Below, piece after piece: positions 1 to 9,400 of a stretch of 64,000 nt of DNA. The position numbers and the translations under genes are program-made. Origin of the DNA: Symsagittifera roscoffensis (Eukaryota > Xenacoelomorpha > Acoela > Convolutidae); contig NC_087070.1 in NCBI RefSeq assembly GCF_963678635.1, positions 49,955,467-50,019,466 on the forward strand, written 5' to 3'. The notes beneath the pieces are model-generated. The model saw nothing but the letters and a program-made list of their open reading frames with translations. It had not been told where the DNA came from and did not search any database. Position 1 is the first letter of the stretch. Each line of letters opens with the position of its first letter.

Positions 1-114
1 AATTTTCGAGGATTGATTCGTGCTGCTCCATAACGGACTGAAGAAACTCAAAAAAATATAGCGTTTCTTTTCCTCAAAAATAAATGGTCCTAAATTGAAT
101 GAATTTTATTTTAG

Positions 115-581
115 GACCAGATACTAACGGAAGCCAGTTCTTCATTCTTCTACAGAGAGCCAGATGGTTGGACGGCAAACACGTTGTCTTCGGAAAGATC
201 ATCGAAGGAATGGTCAGTATGCTAATTGCAACATCTTTTTCTAATCGTCAGTGTATAAGATTGAAATTTGATGTCATCAAATTGATCACTTGGCCAAACG
301 TACTGAAAGTGCGCGTGTGACGGAATAGTGAAACAACTACATATAAAGAATTTTAATTGGTAGCAGAAATTAACTCGAGAGCTCTTGGTCAGTCAGTATG
401 ACCTTAAATTAGCAGTTTCTCATTGTGGTATTAATTAGCCGATTCGTTACAGGAACACATTTTGGAAGTTGCCGAGCTAGAGACAACTGAGAATGGCCAG
501 ATGCCCAAAAAACTCGTCACCATTGAAGACTCTGGTTTGATCCGACACGACCCATACGTCCTCCCAGAAGACCAGCGATAA
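115..581 (+). CDS. Cyclophilin-type peptidyl-prolyl cis-trans isomerase, 3' part (two exons)
   Basis: These are the last two coding exons of a cyclophilin, an enzyme that interconverts cis and trans prolyl peptide bonds during protein folding. Exon 115-212 encodes [11 protein letters not shown], then [16 protein letters not shown], the classic cyclophilin block containing the Trp that contacts cyclosporin. Exon 453-581 encodes [15 protein letters not shown], then [12 protein letters not shown], the final beta strand, and ends PEDQR-stop. The acceptor at 112-114 leaves GA to complete a Gly codon; the donor at 213 and acceptor ending at 452 join in phase 0. The strand order best fits the cyclophilin B/C (secretory pathway) group, but subgroup is uncertain because the N-terminus is outside the window. 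The tail after the domain is about 12 residues with no KDEL-type signal. Reading through the 213-452 intron would add about 36 unrelated residues before a stop, so the intron call is important. Confidence 0.9.
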
Positions 582-605
582 AAAACGAATCTAACGAGAA
601 AGAAA

Positions 606-791
606 AATAAACAGAGAAAAACAAGCAACTAATGCAAAGAATGATTTCAAATGCAGTTTCAAACACTACTTGATTTTAATGTCCTGGGATGTCGATACTA
701 ATTTGATCTACTTGTAATTCCAATTAATTAATAATTTGTCTATTCTTTACTACTGCTGTTAATGTTATGCTCCACTTGAAGCCTTAATAAA
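606..791 (+). promoter_or_regulatory. Candidate polyadenylation signals of the cyclophilin gene
   Basis: AATAAA occurs at 606-611, 25 bases after the stop, and again at 786-791 followed by a T-rich stretch. The second is the more likely main signal and would give a 3' UTR of about 220 bases. This rests only on the hexamers. Confidence 0.45.
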
Positions 792-894
792 CTGTATCCT
801 TGTCCTATAACTTTTTTCTAACTCAAGTCTTAAAAGTAACAAGACTACTCAAATCAGGGCGAAGCCCTGAATGTTCCGACTGCCTTTTAAGGTT

Positions 895-1215
895 TATGGA
901 GAAGTAATAACATTAAAAAATTAAATGTAATAAAACAAAATGAAATTTTTTTTCAAAAAATTGAAATTTTTAAAATAAAAATCATCCCCCCACACGCCAT
1001 ATAAAGCACAAAAGGATAGATTTCGTTCCTTGTAACAAATCAATTATGGCAAATAAGCTTCTTTCAACCAATTTGGAACGATTTCTAAGACGGATTAAAT
1101 CTCCGCTTACGCGATAATAGCGCGAATTATATCGCGCGTTAATTGTCCCAAATTGGTCAAAATGGCAATATTTAAACCCTCATAGCTTTACGAAAAATGA
1201 TCACAGGGGAAATAT
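895..1215 (+). repeat. Dispersed repeat with CCAATTTGG inverted repeat (unit also found at 34.8-38 kb and 47.1-47.4 kb)
   Basis: The stretch runs from a GTAATAACAT motif through a CATCCCCCCACACGCCAT motif to the region after 1156. It contains CCAATTTGGAAC near 1068 and GTCCCAAATTGG near 1145, an inverted repeat enclosing about 65 bases rich in GCGC/ATCGCG steps. The same block recurs inside each of the three tandem units at 34781-38460 and at about 47150-47420. No coding capacity was seen. Confidence 0.7.
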
Positions 1216-3105
1216 CTTTACAACGCAACCCGATCTGTTTTTTCTTTTTTTTTTTGCAATCCTTCGAGTAACAAGACTGCGTCAGCATTCTGCAAAGCTT
1301 CACTCAACCAGCACAAGCAAGAAATTGTTCAATAAATGGCATGACAACTTGAGGCTGCTTGCTGCTAGAGGCCGTCACCAGTGACGTTTTGCTAAGAACA
1401 GCAAAAAATTGAGGTCAGAAGCCTTAAATATATATAATCAAAATAAAAGTCTCCGAGTGTTCAGTTTAACACAGGCAACCCGATTAAATCTCACTTGCAT
1501 TAAACCTTAACGAAGTTGACTTTGAGCAACCTACTTTCACACTTAGCTTTTTCATCGATATTAGGGGTGGCGTCCTTTATGATGAGGACCCATTGTTAGA
1601 TTTTTTTCAGCCAATCAGAATTGAGTATTAAAAATCTCAAATAAAACGCAAAAATTCACATTAAAATTCACAGGCCTTTAAAACGTTTTGTGACTGATTA
1701 GAAAAAAGCACATGCATGAATTTTTAATATTGCGAAATCGAATTCGGGAATTGGAAAAAAAAACCTCAGACACTTTTTAAAAAAAATGAACAATAGAACC
1801 AAAAACTTATTGTTTATTCGCACAAATTGGCCAGCAAAACTTTGCTCTGCCGCTATAACGCATTTTATGTTAATAAAGACTTCAGTTATGTGCAAAGTCG
1901 ATTAGCCAATCGGAACCTCTAACGAGTCTGATTGGTTGAAGTTTTCCATCATGCGATCCCTCCATCATGAGAATACACCCCGATATCAGGCAAAACTGAT
2001 GTATTTTGATAAACACGGACACTGATAGAACTGCCAAAACATACTGATATAACAAAAACATTACTGTGCACTAAAATTGGCAACTTATGTAGGAAATAGA
2101 GTTGACTGATCTTTGACGCTACACTTGGAAGCTGGTATTTGAAAAAAGTATCATTGTTATGAGCAGAAAAAAATATTGCAACAAATTGAAGATTTTGAAA
2201 ACATCTAACCTGCGGCAAATCAATAGAGTTTATATTCAGATTAGGGAAGTTTAAAAAAATGAATTACAAAAAACATGCTTTCGAAACAGTTTTCAGGCAA
2301 ACACAGAATGGTTGATCTTTTTAAATAAAGAGTCCGGACCTCGACTATGGCTGGCATTTTCTTCTTAAATTTGCTTTGCACTGAGGAGGCGGAACGCCAG
2401 GTAAATTATATAATTATCAACTTGATTTCAAAAAAATATCAAGTCTAGCTTTTTTTCCCATTTTTTGCAAACCACAGTACCCCAATACTGAGATGAATGA
2501 AAATTAACTTCAAAAAATTTGAATTAATTTTCTAACTAATTTGAATTGAATGTTTCAACTGGCAAAAGCACATAACGCAAGACTTCATTAAGTCGTATTA
2601 ATTCAAATAAATTAATCAGATCAAAAATCAAATCACGCAAATGATCAACAAAAATTTTATACAATAATTACTGAACAATTTATAGTTTAGCTTCATACTG
2701 GAACAAAAATCATCAGGAACGAAGAGTTACATTCCTACAAGCACTTTTTACATCATTATTTTCAAAAATCATGAGCAAATAATTTGATTTTGGCTGGTGT
2801 CATTTTTTTCAAATATAGGTTGAATAGGAAAAATTATCAAATTGAAATGTTTGAAAAACTTTCGATTATTCTCGTATCTATCGTCGCATAAAACTCAATG
2901 AATCAATTCATTTAGTAGTAGGCTTCTCTCCCTGAAATATGATAGAAAAGGCTATTTTGAATCGCTGATAATAATGCTATTTTTGAACTTGAAATTTCTC
3001 AGAAAGTAATATTATTGCTTATGAATTGGAAACTTCATATTTACTATTTATGAAGTTAAAAGTTGTTGAGTACTTTTTAACAGTTTGAACGCTGATAAAA
3101 CTGGT

Positions 3106-3408
3106 TTAATTGTTGGTCCCAATCCTGCGCGACAAGTACAGTCCATATACTTCTGGGTGTTTACTCTGCACGGCCCCCAATAACTTGTCCTTCTGACGGG
3201 CAGTCAAGGTCGATGTATCCCCCAGTACAAAATCAAGCAGAGACATCAACTCGTCGGTCGTATTGTCTCTTTTCTGCTGGTGGAACTGTTGAACTGAAAT
3301 GCGCTTTGAAAATGTTCTTCTCTCCATGGTTTTGTGAAGACCGGATAGCATTAGCATATTGTAACTGGCCCACGGCACAAAAATTTGGCTACTTTTTTCA
3401 ATCAGAAG
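3106..3408 (-). CDS. DEPDC1-like gene, terminal exon
   Basis: Acceptor TTCTTTTTAG, phase 0. It encodes LLIEKSSQIFVPWASYNML, ISVQQFHQQKRDN, LTARQKDKLLGAV and KHPEVYGLYLSRRIGTNN-stop. This is the strongest match to the DEPDC1 C-terminus, where a basic helix is followed by a P-x-x-Y motif. Confidence 0.75.
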   Translation of the reverse strand, partial: LLIEKSSQIFVPWASYNMLMLSGLHKTMERRTFSKRISVQQFHQQKRDNTTDELMSLLDFVLGDTSTLTARQKDKLLGAVQSKHPEVYGLYLSRRIGTNN

Positions 3409-6400
3409 CTAAAAAGAAATTAAAAATTCAGCATTTTCACGTTTCCATAATATAACAGGATTTAGACAGTAAGAAACCACAAACTTTCAAATTATTCTTG
3501 TAATATTTTAAAAGTTTTATAACCTTAACAAATACAGTGAATGCAAAATTTAAACATAGCCCAAAATCAGTTGGCGAAGTGTCAATGAATTCAAGGAGAC
3601 CGAAAAAAATGACCGGAATTATATTTTCAGCTTTCGAGCTTTCAAGGAAAAATGTATCACCTGTATTTCAATAATCTTTTATGATCGATTTTTTTGATAA
3701 ATTCAATCTAATTTGATAACAGTGCATTATGAGGCAAATCTGCACTTCGAAAAAACAAGCAAAAAATAGCAAAAATCCAAGAAAAGTTAAAATAATCTAA
3801 CATATGACAGGACAAAAAATCCCTAAGGGACTCGAACCTACGTCACGGCTAATTAAAGCTTTGCTTCATTTGCTCTTTCGTAAACAGAGAGCAAAATTTT
3901 TTGTTCCGACCAGTTTTTTTTTTCATTTTTTTGTTTTCCACGCAAAATCAGGTACCACAAATAATCATCGGAATGGGTCGAGTGATATATCATATTAAAG
4001 CCTTGATTCCTGAAACGCACAAAAATGCATGTCTTAGATCTTCCCCAACCATATTTTGATTTTAAAAAAGCAATTTATAATTTCGAATATCATAAAAATG
4101 TTTTTCTGTGTCGAGAAAAACCAGTTGATATTTGTGATTTTTGGTCTAATTACTATGGTGAGGCTAAGCAGGCTTACAAAAGCTGATTTACGCATAATTT
4201 AAGCCGTAAAAACTTAGTTAACCTCGATTAAAGTTAGTTTTTGGAGTTTTTAGCGCCAATTTGGGAATCAAAAACTTCAAAATTCAAGAACTTTCTGAAC
4301 AAAAATTTGAAAATTTTTTTGAAAAGTTTTTGAATATTTTAAACATTTTTTCAGTTTTTCCAGACAAATTAATTTCCAATTGGCCCTTTTTTACTATGAA
4401 TGTCGATTATGCTTAATTTCTATTTCTTTTCGTTCAAATATTTTATCACACTACGCAGCAAAAACGACACTAATTAAAAAAAAAATGCATTTTTTACGAC
4501 TATGGTCGGAAAATTCTGTGCTACTCAATTTAATTTGAGCTTAAAAAACATCAGTCAAGAAGCAAAAACCAAATTTGGCCAGAACAATTTTTATAACTTG
4601 ATACTTGAAAGAAAAAAAAATTTCCACGACCTATATAAAAGCCGGAACTACTTTCATCGACTCTAGAACATTTTTCGAAGAAATTCGAAATACATCACCT
4701 TGAAGCTTTTTGTGTTACAAAAAAAACTTTTTCTATGATTGGCATTTTAAAAAGTTATTCCATTTAGAAAAAACTGTATCAAAAGGTAAACTTTTCATTC
4801 GCTGGGAATTCAGAAAATTGAAATCCATTTCTGAAACTAGAAATCACTCACGTTTTTCCAAACTTTTTCACCTTTAATGGATACGATAGTCGAATTTGCC
4901 TTCATTTAAAAATGTTGTGAATTTCAAAACAAATCATGAGTCAAACCGCAAAAAAAAGTTGAGCGTCAGCAAAATTCAGGACTTTTCTCTTAAAAAAAAC
5001 AAACAAAAAACATCAAAACCTATATAAAAAATCACTTCGCTATTTTACACTTAATAATAAAAAATCAACACGACCTATAAGAACGTCTTCACTGCGTTAA
5101 CTACCATTTGAAAATATACCACATTAAACATCTTTTCATTTCAAGCATCTTTCTATTGACTCTTGTCTAATGAAAGTAACCCAATTAGAAGAAACTGGGT
5201 CAAAAGGTGATTTTTTATTCCACTGGTAATTCTGAACAACTTTTGAATTTCGAAGAAAAAAAATAGGTGGCCTTAAAGATCTTTGAATTTGGCGAACAAT
5301 TTATGACGGACACTTTTTTTTAAAATTAACCCAATTTGAGAAAACTGGACCAATATGTAAAACTTTTATTTCGCTGCGAAATCTCATAATTAATTTCCGT
5401 TTTCGAAATCGAAGTCGATCACGTTTTTCGTGACTTTTAGACTTTTGCAGTACGATAATGGAGTTTGCCTTCCTTTTAACAATGGAAGTGCACTGAGCTT
5501 AAAAAGAAATCACAAGTCAAACCGCGAAAAATCAAAATTGAGCGTGAACTAAGTAAGACTTTTTCCTGAAAAAAGAAAAAAATCAGCAAGACCTATATAA
5601 GAGTACTTACTATGTTCATTACTCTTAAAAAACTTCATGTTAACGGTTTCTAGAATATAGACTTTTGTGATTTTCGAGTTGCTATTAAAAACTGATTATT
5701 AAAATAGCGCACATCAAATCGACGATTTACCTTCAAAAGCGACCGACATTCTTGTTCTGGAACAAAACACTGTGCAAACTCTTCAATATGCAGCCCTCCA
5801 AGTTGGACTGATTCAGATTCAAACTCCACCAAGTGTTGCAAAAATGATATCAAGTTAATCAAGCGTTGTCTGCATTCATAATGCAGTAATGTCACAAACA
5901 AGAACGCAGTATCAATAGCCGTCTCTTCCAAGTCTGGTAACTTATTATCCCCTGCTTCGACAACTATACTTGTAATGTACGCATCCACTGCTAGACATAG
6001 TTCGGCTAATTTTGGGGGGATCAGGGGACTTTCCTTGCAATTTGTCAAGACCAAGTTAGACAGTGATTTTTTGTGGTCTGGTGCTAGAGTTGATATAGGT
6101 ATAATTACAATCCATGGGTCCCTGAAATTTATTCCTTACTGAAAAAAGTCTTTCGCAAGTCAGCAATTTAATACACAAATGAAAAGATTAACATACGAGC
6201 TGATCAGTTTGACAGATTGATCATTGAGGCTTGTTCAGAAAGCAGTTCCTGCCCAACAGCAATTTTGTTGGGCTTCGAACCACTAATCTGTTGATTACAA
6301 CAACACATTCCCTCTCCCAAAAAAGTAGATCATTAACTTGATTCTGTGATAGAAGCTATAGTACAATATATTCAACTGTTATTGACGTGGTTTACGATTC

Positions 6401-9400
6401 AAATCTGTGTTTCAGTACGTTATTTCACTTTTGTAAATTCAGGGACCCATTTTTCATATTTGTACCTAGGGGAGTGCTAGTTGGGACGAGTGAAGAGATA
6501 CTGGGGTGAAACTTCAGACACGGGAACACTACCCTGTTGAACTGAAGATTGCTGATGTTGTTTTGCTGTCGTTTTGAACTTCGTTGACTATGTCTCGCGG
6601 TCATGCTACGACTGTTGTTTTTTGTTGCCAAATGATGACCATTTTAATTATCTAACTTGAAATAACTTAAAACAAAGTGCTTTTTTCTGATTTAATTAAT
6701 TTAAAAATCAATTAACCTTTTTCTACACAAGCTGCAAAATTTTTCTTTGGAAAAAGATCAACTTGATTTTTTTATTTACTCCTTGCGTTAAAAACTACCG
6801 GCCTTTGGATCTGCACCTCTAGCACATAGCGGTGGTATACAGTCTTTAATTGTCCCAATGATGGTCATCACTGTTTATTGTTGTTGTTGTTGTTGTTCAT
6901 AGTTGAAGTAGATGAGCGGAGTGACACTGCAGGCGTTGAGCAGGGGGAGGGGGAAGGAGAGGGGGAAGGAGAGGAAGAGGAGGTCGAGCTTCCGAAAGAG
7001 TTCACACTCTCTTCACTTCCACTCAAACTGAGAGAACTGAGACTACTGAAAAAAAGAACACATAGTTTGTAATCTTTGGGAAGCACAGAACAGCTATGGT
7101 ATGCCAATATTCGACAATTCCAGTTTCCTTCTTGTTATTGTTTGCGCCACTCTCAAATTTGCTTTTTTTCTCAAGCGATTCAGGTACCTCAAAGATAGGT
7201 TGTAAGTTATCGCGAGTAAAATCACACTGAAAATCCTGATTTTGATTCGAAAAAGATATTTCAACAATATTTTGTGCCGAGATAAATTGGTCAGATTATT
7301 TCACCGTCTAATCTGGAGATGACAATAAATGCATTCGAAAACAGATTAACACAAAACAGACAAAAAGGAAGCATAAAATGCAATGAATAACGAAAATGCC
7401 ACAAAATATAATTTTTAAATTAATACTGGGGGATCAACCAACAATTTACATCTTCAAGGCAAACTAAACAACTGAGACTTAACATCTCATGCTTTAGAAA
7501 CTGAAAAAACGGGCTTTAATAATAATAAAGCGAAAAATTATGATTTTTGAAATCCCCCACGAAATACACTACAACATAATTTTAATACAGAAAAGAAAAA
7601 AGGATCTACTTAACAATCTCCCCCCCCCCCCCCCTATGGTACCTACTTAAGAATCTCCACCCGTATAAATAAATACAGTAAATTATCGCCGAGCTTTCTA
7701 TTGAGAATTCTAAATTTGCTGCATTCTGATTGGTCGAAAAATCGACCATTTTGATCTACTTAACAACCCCCCTTCTTGAAAGGGGTGGAGATTGTTAAGT
7801 AGATTCAGAATGAATCCTTTTGCAGAAAAAATACTGAAAAAATAGATCCTAAAACACCTACTGAAATCAGCTTGAAAACTAAAATAATTGGAAATTCGCT
7901 TAGTTCAGTGACATTTAGCAAGTCACTGTAAAAATACTGACAAATCAATCTACTAGCCTTGAAAACGTGAACAAATGGTGATAGTTTTCGACACTGTTGT
8001 TTTCGCCATTAGCCAAGTACTCTATTGTGTTCTCCAGAAACGGCAAGTCAACCAGTTGCAGCAACTTGTCTAGAATGAGCCGCAAAGTCTCTTCCAAATC
8101 ACCCATGCAGACACTTGCACTGCCACAGCTACTGTTGTCATCGTCATCATCCCCACGCATTCCTCGATCACCTAAAAAATTTCCATGGGAAAAATTGTTT
8201 TTTTTTTAAACTAGAAGCAATTGAGCAGTCGCATTTGGCCGCAAGATTTGCAACTCCTGAGAATATTCTCAGAGTACGCAACTACAACGTTGCGAAATTC
8301 AAATTTTGAGAAACTTCAACCTTAAGTTTTCTAAACAAAAAAAGGTATTTTTTTTGAAAAATTTCTGATAAATTAATGACCTTGCGGAAAGTTCATCAAA
8401 AACTTTCTTAAGCATTGCAATATATGATATAGCTTAAGCGTGAAAAAATTCTTTCGTTAAACATGCAAAATTATTATGCTTAAACATGGTAGATAGCTGT
8501 CACACGCATTTAAATATAGCATAGATAGATAGAAATAGATAGATAGATTTCCCTTCGTATAAAAAATTGCAACTTAAGTTCTAAGAATGATCGCTTTGTC
8601 CTTGAAAAAAGGTTATTCCAAAAAACCATGCTAAACAAACTTTGATACTCAGAGACATTACGATGCACCATTAGTAACCATACAAAATCTAACCTATGAT
8701 TATCAGCTCAAAACTTTGAGTGTGTCAGCCAAATGCTTTTTTCTGTGATACATTTCATTTCTCCTTAAAAAAATGCGTTCAGATTTTTTGCACCCACCCT
8801 ATATTTTGCATGTTCTTCTGACTGTTTGATACATTTTGTATTTTTCAGAAAGAAAAATAAAAAGCTTTATCTTCCTTTTCACAAATTAACATAAGCAGCG
8901 CAGGATATCAGCGCCTGTCTCGTTGCAAAATCTCGACTCCACTTTATCAATAGACCATCGGATCTTCACAATACACATAACGGAAATTTCAAATACTTGT
9001 GATACAGAAAGTAATAAAATTCGTATGAAACCATGAGAACTCAAGCATAATCGATAAAAAAACTCAATAGAGAAATGTTCGAATTGAAAAAAGCATTTAA
9101 ATTTTTTAAAAAAGAAAACCAGACACGTTATTGACTAAATCCGAACAAGACTGCGCGTATATCAAGGCAAAGCCCTGAATATTTCGATTGCACTTTAGAG
9201 CCAGTGAAAAAAAACTTTGGTTGAAACATTCAAGGCAAAACCCTGAATGTTTCGATTGCACTTTAAAGCCAGTAAAAGCTTAGATTTTTTTTCATGTTTT
9301 CTTTGTTTTATCACCTCCACACACACTGTTAAGTTCGAAGAGCTGCATGTAGCGTCTCTTATCTTCATAATAGGACTAAATGACTTTCCTCAATTCAATT

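Larger units (their letters stand above)
592..3105. other. Convergent intergenic region, repeat-bearing
   Basis: This lies between the cyclophilin 3' end (plus strand) and the DEPDC1-like stop (minus strand). It holds a short hairpin (TCAGGGC-GAA-GCCCTGA near 856-872) and one copy of a dispersed repeat at about 895-1215. I see no coding exon in it. The short ORFs at 1698-1895 and 1949-2218 look like chance. Confidence 0.6.

Noticed and set aside
99-320. 73-residue ORF as a stand-alone gene
   Set aside because: Only codons 6-38 are cyclophilin; the start lies in the preceding intron and the rest reads into the next intron.
895-1215. Hammerhead ribozyme in the CCAATTTGG repeat
   Set aside because: The invariant CTGATGA and GAAA core pair was not found in a workable arrangement.
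6878-7072. Plus-strand ORF with Glu/Gly repeats
   Set aside because: It is the antisense of the Ser/Pro-rich low-complexity candidate exon.
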